Below are positions 22,981 to 32,800 of a DNA stretch of 64,000 nucleotides, in pieces. The notes under the pieces are model-generated. The model was not told the DNA's origin. It was given only the letters and a program-made list of their open reading frames with translations, and did not search any database. The position numbers and the translations under genes are program-made. The stretch is from an uncultured Eubacteriales bacterium (lineage in GTDB: Bacteria; Bacillota; Clostridia; Oscillospirales; Acutalibacteraceae). The DNA lies in the NCBI GenBank assembly GCA_934462705.1, contig CAKSIH010000004.1:47987-111986 (forward strand). Direction: 5' to 3'. Positions within the stretch are counted from its first letter, which is position 1. Each line of letters opens with the position of its first letter.

Positions 22981-24822
22981 TTAATTCTTACTATTTGCAT
23001 TTCCTAAAGCCTTTTTTAAGCATTCTTTTTCAGATTTATCTAAATCGTTTAATAAGCTCATTATTAATTCAACTTTAGATGTACTTGGTTTTTTATTAGG
23101 ATGAATATAATCCTTTGCATCTTTATTAGGATGACTACAATCCTTTGTATCTTTATTAGGATGACTACGATCCTTTGTATCTTTATTAGGATGAATATAA
23201 TCCTTTGCACTTTTAATAGGATGTTTTACTATATCAGCAAATTTTTTAAATCTTCCAACGGCTTTTACGCATTTGTCGTCGATTGCTCTTGCTGTATTTA
23301 ATACTTTTTTAGATACATACACAGTACCTGCACCTATAGCTATTGGTTTTCTACACTTCCAAATCAAATCAGCTACTCTATCTATGAATTTTGCTCCTGA
23401 CCGAACTGCCTTACCTGCGTTGCTAACTGTCTTACCTACTTTTAATACTCCGTTTCCTACTGCTTTACCTGCGTTGCTAACTGTCTCACCTGCTTTTGAT
23501 ACTCCGTTTCCTACTGCTTTACCTGCGTTGCTAACTGTCTTACCTACTTTTGATACTCCGTTTCCTACTGCTTTACCTGCGTTGCTAACTGTCTTACCTA
23601 CTTTTGATACTCCGTTTCCTACTGCTTTACCTGCGTTGCTAACTGTCTTACCTACTTTTAATACTCCGTTTCCTACTGCTTTACCTGCGTTGCTAACTGT
23701 CTCACCTGCTTTTGATACTCCGTTTCCTACTGCTTTACCTGCTGTAACTATTCCGTGTCCTGTTGCTTTACCTGCTTTTACTATTTCACTAACTACTGTC
23801 TTTCCTGCTTCTTTTCCTTTATTCCCTACCGCTATTGACATTTTCTTTGCTTTATCTATGCACTTAGCCATCTTTGGCTTATCCTCTGGCAGATATACCG
23901 GTGCTGAATCTTCTTTTATTGAACAGATATCCTTTTCTTCTGCTTTTTTAGAAAATAGCTCTTTTCCCTTGTTTCCCACTACAGCTATGGCATTTTTTAT
24001 ACCATCTGTAGGTATGTAACCCTTGTAAATTGCATAACCTGTTGCTGCTACTGCTGCTGCACCGGCAACTGCGCCCGTTATAACCAAACCTTTTTTCAGT
24101 TTACTTAATTTCTTCGTTGAATCAACTTCATTAGCCGTTGATGCATCTTTTTTATCATTAAAATTCGTTTTATTAAAAATTACAGGAGCAGCAGAACATG
24201 CATCATTTGTTGACTCATTCTTCGTTGAATCAACTTCATTAGCCGTTGATGCATCTTTTTTATCATTAGAATTCATTCTATTAAACTTTTCATAAATTAC
24301 AGGGACATTTGTATCAGAATATTCATTAATTACTGGGTAATTCGTCGTACATTCCGTGTTAACGTAGTCAGCATAATATGGCGCAGCTTCAAGTATTTTT
24401 TGATATGGACGATTTTGTGTTTCATCATCGATAGTTGGATAATTCGTCGTACATTCTGTGTTAACGTAGTCAGCATAATATGGCGCAGCTTCAAGTATTT
24501 TTTGATATGGACGACTTTGTGTTTCATCATCGATAGTTGGATAATTCGTCGTACATTCTGTGTTAACATAGTCAGTATAATATGGCGCAGCTTCAAGTAT
24601 TTTTTGATATGGACGACTTTGTGTTTCATCATCGATAGTTGGATAAGTGAGATCATTAGGCGTACAATTATATCCACTATATGCATTTTCAGTAAAACTA
24701 TATTCTTTGCTAGCTTTTTTTGTATTTAAAGACTCATCTGCGAAACAACCCACTGTTCCTGCTGTTGTTGCTAGTGTTGATAATACTAATCCACCAGCTA
24801 ATACCTTCTTAAAATTATTCAT
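22981..24822 (-). CDS. Secreted, membrane-linked protein with three kinds of tandem repeat
   Basis: A 613-residue protein of unknown function. It starts with a Sec-type signal (basic start, hydrophobic run, likely cleavage near residue 28). Next come three near-identical 34-residue repeats rich in Asp, Tyr and Pro (about 60-161), two copies of a Lys/Asp/Ser segment, and a hydrophobic Ala/Gly segment near 255. Six exact-length 18-residue repeats of the form A-G-K-A-V-G-N-G-V-S-K-V-G-K follow (about 361-468). Near 540-580 lie 10-residue H-P-N-K-D repeats. Asp, Lys, Gly and Asn dominate; there are few cysteines. AGGAGG precedes the ATG. It resembles no enzyme. A surface or matrix protein is possible. 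Confidence 0.75.
   Translation of the reverse strand: MNNFKKVLAGGLVLSTLATTAGTVGCFADESLNTKKASKEYSFTENAYSGYNCTPNDLTYPTIDDETQSRPYQKILEAAPYYTDYVNTECTTNYPTIDDETQSRPYQKILEAAPYYADYVNTECTTNYPTIDDETQNRPYQKILEAAPYYADYVNTECTTNYPVINEYSDTNVPVIYEKFNRMNSNDKKDASTANEVDSTKNESTNDACSAAPVIFNKTNFNDKKDASTANEVDSTKKLSKLKKGLVITGAVAGAAAVAATGYAIYKGYIPTDGIKNAIAVVGNKGKELFSKKAEEKDICSIKEDSAPVYLPEDKPKMAKCIDKAKKMSIAVGNKGKEAGKTVVSEIVKAGKATGHGIVTAGKAVGNGVSKAGETVSNAGKAVGNGVLKVGKTVSNAGKAVGNGVSKVGKTVSNAGKAVGNGVSKVGKTVSNAGKAVGNGVSKAGETVSNAGKAVGNGVLKVGKTVSNAGKAVRSGAKFIDRVADLIWKCRKPIAIGAGTVYVSKKVLNTARAIDDKCVKAVGRFKKFADIVKHPIKSAKDYIHPNKDTKDRSHPNKDTKDCSHPNKDAKDYIHPNKKPSTSKVELIMSLLNDLDKSEKECLKKALGNANSKN
23101..23223 (-). repeat. 30-base coding repeats (His-Pro-Asn-Lys-Asp type)
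   Basis: Histidine codons recur exactly every 30 bases at 23101, 23131, 23161, 23191 and 23221 within the repeat-protein gene, giving four units of a 10-residue charged repeat. Confidence 0.9.
23419..23742 (-). repeat. Six 54-base coding repeats (Gly/Lys/Val type)
   Basis: Six units of exactly 54 bases encode 18-residue repeats. Three variants occur in the order A-L-S-S-A-L, where A has K-A-G-E, L has L-K-V-G-K and S has S-K-V-G-K at the variable positions. The order suggests duplication of blocks by unequal exchange. A partial seventh unit follows. Confidence 0.92.
24340..24645 (-). repeat. Three 102-base coding repeats (Tyr-Pro-Thr-Ile type)
   Basis: Three units of exactly 102 bases encode 34-residue repeats starting Y-P-T-I-D-D-E-T-Q and differing at only a few codons, which indicates recent duplication. 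Confidence 0.92.
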
Positions 24823-25007
24823 AAAAAAATCCTCCTTTTTTTAGACCGCAAAATAAATTTTGTGCTAAACAAACTATTTATTTCTCAGATCTTGTTTATA
24901 TTATATCATACAAAATTCGAGTTATAATTCCACAAAGTAAAAAAGAGGACATTTCTACGTTTTGTATATCAACCCATAGTATTTTAATCTCTTTTTGTGC
25001 AAATTGT

Positions 25008-25041
25008 AAACCGGCACAATAAATATTTATTATGCCGGTTT
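25008..25041. terminator. Hairpin after glgA
   Basis: AAACCGGC pairs with GCCGGTTT, with AT-rich pairing inside. It follows the glgA stop codon on the minus strand, but the good T-run is on the plus-strand side, so the direction of termination is uncertain. Confidence 0.6.
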
Positions 25042-25051
25042 GATTCTTTTT

Positions 25052-26470
25052 TTATTTAATTAAAGTGTTATATAATTCTATATACCGCTCTGCTGAAGCC
25101 TTCCAGCTATTATTGCAGCCCATGGCCCTTTTCACCAGTATCTCCCATCCATCTCTATTATAATATCCAGCAATGCTTCGCTTTATTGCACTAAGCATAT
25201 CCCATGGATCGTAATTTTTAAATGTAAATCCATTGCCCTTATTGTCTCCGCTGTCTTTTATGGTATCAAAAAGTCCTCCGGTTTCTCTCACAATTGGTAT
25301 TGCACCGTATCTTAAAGCTATCATCTGTGCAAGCCCGCAAGGCTCGCTCTTAGATGGCATAAGGAAAATATCACTTGCTGCATATATCTTTCTTGAAAGT
25401 TCCGGTACAAATCCATGGCACGAGCTTACTTTTCCTTCATATTTGCCTTGCATATAGTCGAAAAACCTTTCGTACTCGCTATCCCCACTGCCCAATATTA
25501 CAAACTGTATATCTTCCTTCATAAGTTCGTCAAAGGCCTCCCTTACTATGTCGAGCCCTTTATGCGAAACCATTCTTGTTACCATTCCTATCATAGGAAT
25601 TTCTTCTCTCACATTAAGATTCAGTCTCTTTTGAAGTTCCAATTTATTATCTAACTTTAACCCGATCGAATTTTTATCATAATTTACATAGATATCCGGA
25701 TCTGTTTGAGGGTTGTAACTGTCCGTGTCAATTCCATTTAATATACCCTCAATTTTAAACTTCCTTGCATTTAAAATAGGGGAAAGTCCGTGCGAAAACC
25801 ATGGATCTAAAATTTCATATGAATATGTTTTACTAACCGTAGTAACTCTGTTGGATGCTTCAATTGCACCTTTCATGAAATTTATGCAGCCTTCAAATTC
25901 TAAAAAACTAAAATCTTTTTCAGGAAGGCCTAAAATATCCGAAAAAAGTTCTTTACCGTACTTACCTTGATATTGAATATTGTGTATTGTAAATACGGTT
26001 TTTATATTGTAATACCATTCATATTTGGCATATATAGTTGAATAAAAAACCGAAACCAAAGCTGTTTGCCAGTCGTTGCAGTGTATAATATCCGGCTTAA
26101 ATTCCACATTTGGCAGCATTTCTAGTATTGCTCGCGAAAAGAATGCAAATCTTTCTGCGTCATCATAATGACCATATAGGCCACACCTTTTAAAATAATA
26201 TTCGTTATCTATAAAGTAAAACATCACACCTTTATAAAATAGCTTGAAAACACCACAGTATATGCTCCTCCATGCGAGCGGAACATTAAAACTTTTAACA
26301 AACTCCATTTTATCCCTGTATTTTACCTCTATATCTGAATAAAGAGGCATTACCACACGGCAGTCAATATCGCTTTTGCAAAGTTCTATTCCCAAGGACG
26401 TACATACCTCCGATAGCCCTCCTGTTCCCGCAAACGGTACAGCTTCACTTGTACATATTAAACACTTCAA
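25052..26470 (-). CDS. glgA: Glycogen synthase (ADP-glucose)
   Basis: A 472-residue GT5 glycosyltransferase that extends glycogen from ADP-glucose. The N-terminal sugar-nucleotide loop reads F-A-G-T-G-G-L-S-E-V at residues 13-22; the lysine of the usual K-x-G-G-L is replaced by glycine. H-C-N-D-W-Q-T-A near 129 and the C-terminal P-S-K-S-E-P-C-G-L near 377 are conserved. It is the last gene of glgB-glgC-glgD-glgA. Confidence 0.94.
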   Translation of the reverse strand: MKCLICTSEAVPFAGTGGLSEVCTSLGIELCKSDIDCRVVMPLYSDIEVKYRDKMEFVKSFNVPLAWRSIYCGVFKLFYKGVMFYFIDNEYYFKRCGLYGHYDDAERFAFFSRAILEMLPNVEFKPDIIHCNDWQTALVSVFYSTIYAKYEWYYNIKTVFTIHNIQYQGKYGKELFSDILGLPEKDFSFLEFEGCINFMKGAIEASNRVTTVSKTYSYEILDPWFSHGLSPILNARKFKIEGILNGIDTDSYNPQTDPDIYVNYDKNSIGLKLDNKLELQKRLNLNVREEIPMIGMVTRMVSHKGLDIVREAFDELMKEDIQFVILGSGDSEYERFFDYMQGKYEGKVSSCHGFVPELSRKIYAASDIFLMPSKSEPCGLAQMIALRYGAIPIVRETGGLFDTIKDSGDNKGNGFTFKNYDPWDMLSAIKRSIAGYYNRDGWEILVKRAMGCNNSWKASAERYIELYNTLIK

Positions 26471-26491
26471 AATACATGTATCCTTTCTTTT

Positions 26492-27607
26492 TTAAACTAT
26501 GCTCGCCTTGCTTATATAAACTGGGTATGATCTAAAACCCATTAAGGTTCTACCATTTGTTATTTTCACATCCTTATCCGTAATTATATAGCTAAGGCTG
26601 CAATTTTCATCTATTACCGTATCTTGCATAATAACACAGTTTGAAACCTTACTCCCAGCTCCAATTTTAACACCCTTAAAAATTATGCTGTTTTCAACAA
26701 TACCATCTATTACACAGCCATTGCCTATTATCGAATTTTTTACATTGGATGACAACCCATATTTTGCCGGCATATCGTCCCTAACTTTTGTATAGATTGG
26801 CACATCACTTCTAAAAAGTTCATTTCGTACCTCTTGGTCCATTAACGTCATACTGGCTGAAAAATATGCTCCCATAGAGTTTATATTCCTGCTAAAACCC
26901 GTAAACTCATAGCCAAACATTTTATAATTCGCAACATTACGTTGCAACATATCACGGTTAAAATCAGTTTTATTGCTGCTTATGCAACCATATATTAATT
27001 CAAGCAGTAAATTCTTTTTTACTACTATCATATTCATACTTAAATTGCACCTGTCCTTAACATTAGGATTAATGCGTATTTGAGTTATTCTTTTATCTTC
27101 ATCAACCGTAAGAACAAGCGCTTCACTCATTTTTCTTAGAAGATTTTCATTTTTATACATTATAGTTATGTCCGCATCAGTTTTAATGTGTTCATTTATA
27201 ACCCTCTTGTAATTTATATTACAAACCATGTTGCAATCCGTCAAAATTACATATTCTTCCTTTGACTTTTTTATAAATCCACTTATCGATGATAGCATAT
27301 CAACCCTATTGCTAAATCCTTCTGTTCCGTTACCAAATGGGGGAAATATAAACAATCCGTCCCTTCGCCTCGACAAATCCCATGATTTTCCTGATCCTAG
27401 GTGGTTCATAAGAGATTGGTAGTTTCTTTTGGTAATGACTGCAACTTTATTTATTCCTGAATTTACCATATTCGATAGCGGAAAGTCTATTAATCTGTAC
27501 CTTCCGCCAAAAGGAACCGAACCAAATGTCCTTTTTTCTGTAAGTTCACGAATAGACTCCTCACCCGCATTTGAAAAAATTATTCCAAGCACGTTATTGC
27601 CACGCAT
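26492..27607 (-). CDS. glgD: Glucose-1-phosphate adenylyltransferase regulatory-type subunit
   Basis: A 371-residue GlgC paralogue. The N-terminal G-G-x-G-x-R-L nucleotide loop of the catalytic subunit is replaced by S-N-A-G-E-E-S, while V-P-F-G-G-R-Y-R-L-I-D-F-P-L is kept. The C-terminal part is a left-handed beta-helix. In clostridia GlgD is known to assemble with GlgC and raise its activity. Its start abuts the glgC stop (base 27607 shared), indicating coupling. Confidence 0.92.
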   Translation of the reverse strand: MRGNNVLGIIFSNAGEESIRELTEKRTFGSVPFGGRYRLIDFPLSNMVNSGINKVAVITKRNYQSLMNHLGSGKSWDLSRRRDGLFIFPPFGNGTEGFSNRVDMLSSISGFIKKSKEEYVILTDCNMVCNINYKRVINEHIKTDADITIMYKNENLLRKMSEALVLTVDEDKRITQIRINPNVKDRCNLSMNMIVVKKNLLLELIYGCISSNKTDFNRDMLQRNVANYKMFGYEFTGFSRNINSMGAYFSASMTLMDQEVRNELFRSDVPIYTKVRDDMPAKYGLSSNVKNSIIGNGCVIDGIVENSIIFKGVKIGAGSKVSNCVIMQDTVIDENCSLSYIITDKDVKITNGRTLMGFRSYPVYISKASIV

Positions 27608-28821
27608 TATACCACCCCCACTATATCTGTTTCAACAGTTGACTTGGCCGGAACTGTTACTCCACTGCCAATTTTTACATTATCTCCTATTACGGTAATT
27701 CCCCAATCCTTTTTGTCCACAAAATCTTCAGGCCTTGCGCCAACAACAGCATTTTTTCCTATAACCACATTTTCTGAAATTATAGTGTACTGTACTTTTG
27801 CTCCTTCATGAATAACAGCCCCCGGCATAATAATTGAGTCCTTAACAATTGCGCCCTTTCCTATGTGAACACCTGCAAAAATTACAGTAAAATCTATCTG
27901 TCCGTAAATATTGCAGCCATCTGATATTAGCGAATTTTGCACTCTTGCACTATCTGCTATATAGTGCGGCGGCAATACTGGATTTCTTGAGTATATTTTC
28001 CAGTTATCATCGTTTAAGTCAAGCTCCACATTGGGATTTAATAGATCCATATTAGATTCCCACAAACTTTCAATGGTTCCCACGTCTTTCCAATATCCAT
28101 TAAACTCATAAGCAAACATGCGCTGGCCTGCTGCCAACATTGCCGGTAATACATTTTTTCCAAAGTCTTTTGAGGACTTACTGTTTGCCTCGTCCTCCTT
28201 TAGATATTTTTCAAGTGTGCTCCAAGTAAAAACATATATTCCCATTGAAGCTTTAGTACTTTTAGGTTTCTTCGGTTTTTCTTCAAACTCATATATTGAA
28301 CCATCCTCGTTTGTATTTAGTATACCGAATCTTGATGCCTCTTCTATTGGCACATTTATAGATGCTATTGTACAATCAGCGTTATTCTCTTTATGGAAAG
28401 CTATCATCTTAGAATAATCCATTTTATATATGTGGTCTCCAGATAAAATAAGAACATAGGTTGGATTGTACCTTGAAATATAATTTATATTTTGATATAT
28501 CGCATTTGCAGTGCCTTTATACCAATCGGCCCCGCGACTCCTTTGATATGGCGGCAGCACTTGCACTCCACTGTTCATTGTATCTAAATCCCACGGCTGG
28601 CCGTTGCCTATATATTCATTTAAAACAAGCGGTTGATACTGTGTTAAAACACCAACTGCTTCTATTCCTGAATTCACACAATTTGATAACGGAAAATCTA
28701 TAATCCTATACTTGCCACCAAATGGTACCGCCGGCTTTGCTATTTTTTTTGTCAATATTCCAAGTCTGCTTCCTTGACCTCCTGCTAACAGCATTGCTAC
28801 TACGCTCTGCTTGGGTAACAT
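27607..28821 (-). CDS. glgC: Glucose-1-phosphate adenylyltransferase, catalytic subunit
   Basis: A 404-residue enzyme making ADP-glucose. [10 protein letters not shown] near residue 13 is the catalytic nucleotide loop, [11 protein letters not shown] follows near 30, and a beta-helix domain begins near 285. ATG 28821 is preferred to the GTG at 28833 because AGGTGGG lies seven bases before it. It pairs with glgD as a two-subunit enzyme. Confidence 0.95.
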   Translation of the reverse strand: MLPKQSVVAMLLAGGQGSRLGILTKKIAKPAVPFGGKYRIIDFPLSNCVNSGIEAVGVLTQYQPLVLNEYIGNGQPWDLDTMNSGVQVLPPYQRSRGADWYKGTANAIYQNINYISRYNPTYVLILSGDHIYKMDYSKMIAFHKENNADCTIASINVPIEEASRFGILNTNEDGSIYEFEEKPKKPKSTKASMGIYVFTWSTLEKYLKEDEANSKSSKDFGKNVLPAMLAAGQRMFAYEFNGYWKDVGTIESLWESNMDLLNPNVELDLNDDNWKIYSRNPVLPPHYIADSARVQNSLISDGCNIYGQIDFTVIFAGVHIGKGAIVKDSIIMPGAVIHEGAKVQYTIISENVVIGKNAVVGARPEDFVDKKDWGITVIGDNVKIGSGVTVPAKSTVETDIVGVV

Positions 28822-28856
28822 ACAAATTCCCACCTTTTATTGTTCTTATTAAGTGA

Positions 28857-30803
28857 TCAAATTTTCCCTTTAGATACTGTAGGTTTTATCTTTTTACTCT
28901 TCTTACGAGTACACTTTAAAAATATTGCCGATAGCGGCGCAAGTTCTATCTCAATTGAGTGATCATATCCATGCATTGGTATATTTTTGCTCTTGATATT
29001 GTCCCCATTTGAAGAACCGCTGCCACCGAATCTTACATCTTCACTTGAGAAAACCTCACTGTAAGTGCCATCAAACGGCACCCCTATTCTATATATATCC
29101 CTCTTGACGGGTTGAAAATTACATATTACTATAATTTCTTTTCCTTTTTTATCAATACGTCTAAAACTTATAACACTTTGCTTGTAATCATCACTTGATA
29201 TCCAAGAAAACCCTTCCCATGAAAAATCAATTTCCCAAAGCGGTTTATTTTCCAAATAAAAATGATTTAGCGATTTAAAAAAACAATGTATTTTTCTATG
29301 TGCATCAAAATCAAATAGCATCCAATCAAGCCCGTTTTGGTAATCCCATTCTTTAAATTGTCCAAACTCCGTGCCCATAAACAAAAGCTTTTTCCCCGGA
29401 TGTGCCATCATGTACATCATAAAAAGCCGCACTCCTGCAAACTTAGCTTCATACTCTCCAGGCATTTTGTTTATTAATGAACCTTTGCCATATACAACCT
29501 CATCGTGCGATACAGGTAAAATAAAATTTTCTGAAAAAGCGTAAAAAAATGAAAATGTAATATTATTATGATTTTGCGGTCTGTAGTATGGGTCCGTTGA
29601 AATATATCGCAGCATATCGTTCATCCAGCCCATATTCCACTTATAGTTAAAACCCAATCCTCCCAAATAAGTTGGGCGTGATACCATTGGCCATGCGGTT
29701 GATTCCTCAGCTATCATCATTACATCCGGATATTTTTCGAAAATTGCTTCATTAAGCCTTTGTAGAAACTTTACCGCCTCTAAATTTTCTTTGCCTCCGT
29801 TTACGTTCTTAACCCATTCCCCTTCTTTGCGGTCGTAATCAAGATAGAGCATAGATGCCACGGCATCTACACGTATGCCATCTATGTGATACTTATCTAT
29901 CCAAAACATTGCGCTGGATATTAAAAAACTTATTACCTCACCCTTACCGTAGTCAAAAACCAAAGTCCCCCATTCCTTATGCTCTCCTTTTCTTGGGTCA
30001 TCATATTCATAGCTTTTTGTTCCATCAAACATTGCCAAACCAAAATCGTCTTTTGGAAAGTGCGCTGGCACCCAATCTATTATTACACCAATTTCTTCCT
30101 TGTGACATCTGTCTATAAACTCCATAAAATCCGTTGGCGTTCCATACCTGGCCGTTGGCGCAAAATATCCCGTCACCTGATATCCCCACGAGGCATCATA
30201 AGGGTACTCAGTTATCGGCATAAGCTCTATGTGCGTGTAGCCCATATCCTTTACATATGGAATTAACTCATCTGCAAGTTTCGTGTATGAAAACACATTA
30301 TTGTCATCATACCTTCTCCATGAACCTGCATGTACCTCATATATATTTATCGGAGAATTATAATTATCTCTTGCTGACTTACGCCTTCTCCATTCTTCAT
30401 CACCCCAACTGTATCCACTAATGTCAAACGTCTTTGAAGCTTTGCCTATGTTGTTTTCATAGTGATATGCATATGGATCGCTCTTTAATATAATGTTGCC
30501 ATCTTGCGTTTCTATGCTGAACTTGTACTCTGAAAACTCTTCTATTTTCATGTCTATTTGGCATTCCCAAATACCATATGCCGTAATTTTATGCATTTTA
30601 TTTTTTTCTCTGTCCCAACCATTAAATCTGCCTACAACCGATACGCTTTTCGCATTCTTTGCCCATGTTCTAAATACTGAAAACTCGTTGCCTTCTATAA
30701 ATATCTTATGATAACCCATATATTCATACGCATGAAACTCCTCGCCGCCATGAAACTTATTTAAATCCACGTAAACATCCATTTTCTCTTTCGTAGCCAG
30801 CAT
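28857..30803 (-). CDS. glgB: 1,4-alpha-glucan branching enzyme
   Basis: A 648-residue GH13 enzyme creating alpha-1,6 branches in glycogen. An N-terminal carbohydrate-binding domain (about 20-125) precedes the barrel. G-I-R-V-D-A-V-A near 318 contains the nucleophile Asp, M-I-A-E-E-S near 370 the acid/base Glu, and P-V-S-H-D-E-V-V near 438 the third site. It starts the glycogen operon, behind AGGAGAGG. It lacks the extra N1 domain of some long branching enzymes. Confidence 0.95.
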   Translation of the reverse strand: MLATKEKMDVYVDLNKFHGGEEFHAYEYMGYHKIFIEGNEFSVFRTWAKNAKSVSVVGRFNGWDREKNKMHKITAYGIWECQIDMKIEEFSEYKFSIETQDGNIILKSDPYAYHYENNIGKASKTFDISGYSWGDEEWRRRKSARDNYNSPINIYEVHAGSWRRYDDNNVFSYTKLADELIPYVKDMGYTHIELMPITEYPYDASWGYQVTGYFAPTARYGTPTDFMEFIDRCHKEEIGVIIDWVPAHFPKDDFGLAMFDGTKSYEYDDPRKGEHKEWGTLVFDYGKGEVISFLISSAMFWIDKYHIDGIRVDAVASMLYLDYDRKEGEWVKNVNGGKENLEAVKFLQRLNEAIFEKYPDVMMIAEESTAWPMVSRPTYLGGLGFNYKWNMGWMNDMLRYISTDPYYRPQNHNNITFSFFYAFSENFILPVSHDEVVYGKGSLINKMPGEYEAKFAGVRLFMMYMMAHPGKKLLFMGTEFGQFKEWDYQNGLDWMLFDFDAHRKIHCFFKSLNHFYLENKPLWEIDFSWEGFSWISSDDYKQSVISFRRIDKKGKEIIVICNFQPVKRDIYRIGVPFDGTYSEVFSSEDVRFGGSGSSNGDNIKSKNIPMHGYDHSIEIELAPLSAIFLKCTRKKSKKIKPTVSKGKI

Positions 30804-30930
30804 AACGCAATCCTCTCCTAATTTTATTCATACATTTAATAGTATTTGATATATTTTTATTTTTATTATTCTAATTATGCAATTTATTTTATCATGAAGC
30901 GCGTGTCGAATAACAATAAAAACGGTACAT

Positions 30931-30958
30931 AAAAAAGCTCCCTATTTAGGGAGTTTTT
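30931..30958 (-). terminator. Terminator-like hairpin upstream of glgB
   Basis: CTCCCTA/TAGGGAG with flanking A- and T-runs lies between glgB and the poly-C promoter. No gene on either strand clearly ends here, so it may insulate glgB from transcription entering from the right. Confidence 0.65.
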
Positions 30959-31068
30959 AAAGATTATGCCAAATATCGCCGACCATGCATATTAGTAAAA
31001 AACAAGCACACATTTCATAAATGTCCGCCATCTCATTTTCAAAAATTATAAAATATTCATAAAATATC

Positions 31069-31101
31069 TTGACATGCCCCCCCCCCCCCTTATGGTATAA
31101 T
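31069..31101 (+). promoter_or_regulatory. Promoter with a 13-C tract in its spacer
   Basis: TTGACA at 31069-31074 and an extended -10, TGGTATAAT at 31093-31101, flank a 21-base spacer containing C13 at 31077-31089. The 21-base spacing is longer than the optimum of about 17; loss of four C residues would restore it. The transcription start would fall about 20 bases before the peptide start codon. A near-identical promoter closes the window at 63962-63993. Confidence 0.85.
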
Positions 31102-31127
31102 TGTATCATAGAAAGGGGGTGAAACTC

Positions 31128-31400
31128 ATGAAGGATAAAAACATTAAAAAGCAACATGCGGCTCAGGCCCTTGGAGAGGATTCCCTCGAAAACGTTTCCG
31201 GCGGATACAGCTCCATAACCTGGCTTTTTTCTAATAGGCTTAAAGAATTGAGGCTATCGGATGCTGAAAAAGAGTGTCTAAATAAAGACAGTAGCTGGAG
31301 GGAAAACTTGCCAACTGAAGTGTCTCCCGAAGCTTATAAACAAGCAATAATTAAAGCTCAAACAGCATGTTTAAGACGTCACGGGTTTCATGCAGAATAG
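31128..31400 (+). CDS. Double-glycine leader peptide 5
   Basis: A 90-residue protein. The 26-residue leader, rich in Lys, Gln and Ala, ends L-E-N-V-S-G-G. The mature part of about 64 residues begins YSSITW and ends A-C-L-R-R-H-G-F-H-A-E, matching the C-terminal hydrophobic-x-x-x-G-F motif of peptides 1-3. It has two cysteines. ATG 31128 follows AAAGGGGGTGA at proper spacing; an in-frame TTG at 31101 falls inside the -10 box and cannot be the start. A terminator follows directly, so it is a single-gene unit under the poly-C promoter. Export by the NHLM transporter is inferred. Confidence 0.8.
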   Translation: MKDKNIKKQHAAQALGEDSLENVSGGYSSITWLFSNRLKELRLSDAEKECLNKDSSWRENLPTEVSPEAYKQAIIKAQTACLRRHGFHAE

Positions 31401-31401
31401 C

Positions 31402-31436
31402 AAAAAAGTTCCTCGGCCAAGCTGAGGAACTTTTTT
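31402..31436 (+). terminator. Terminator of leader peptide 5
   Basis: AAAAAAGTTCCTC pairs with GAGGAACTTTTTT around a nine-base loop, one base after the stop codon. Confidence 0.88.
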
Positions 31437-31600
31437 GTCTGTCTTAAATTTAATCGAAGCATTAACTATGCTTTTTATAATATATGTATGCTTTAAAGAT
31501 TACATTAAATAGATCTTGAGTCTCACGTTTCTTCCTTTTTACCCTATCAGACACTTTTAGCCTCTTCGTAACTCTTTTATCTGAGCCTTTACCAGAAAAA

Positions 31601-31694
31601 GGCGCCGAGAGGCGCAAGCAAAGCTTGCTAAAAACGGAGGCGATTTCGCCTCCGTTTTTTCGCAGCCGTTCGGCTGCGGCCTCGCGGCAGCCTA
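31601..31694. repeat. GC-rich multi-arm palindrome, element 5
   Basis: An imperfect outer stem (GGCGCCGAGAGGC near 31601-31613 with the segment near 31681-31694) encloses three perfect hairpins at 31614-31628, 31630-31659 and 31661-31678. The arm GCAAGC-AAA-GCTTGC is identical to one in element 6. It lies between the convergent peptide 5 and gapA genes. Confidence 0.78.
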
Positions 31695-31715
31695 CAAGCT
31701 TATTGCGTCTATAAT

Positions 31716-32747
<1,032 letters not shown>

Positions 32748-32800
32748 TTAAGTTAATATTTATTATAGATTGCAAATGTTAAATTATACACTACAATCAA

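Noticed and set aside
23419..23742. Regular short repeats that could suggest a CRISPR array
   Set aside because: The 54-base units are contiguous, have no unique spacers and stay in one reading frame.
23273..24019. Long plus-strand open frame rich in Leu/Pro repeats
   Set aside because: It is the antisense of the 54-base coding repeats of the minus-strand gene, which has a signal peptide and a good ribosome binding site.
31077..31089. C tract as a sequencing or assembly artefact
   Set aside because: The same length occurs at two places in nearly identical promoters with sensible -35 and -10 boxes. The exact count still needs read-level confirmation.
30957..31157. 66-codon minus-strand frame across the poly-C tract
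   Set aside because: It reads the promoter and start of leader peptide 5 backwards; its glycine run is just the C tract.
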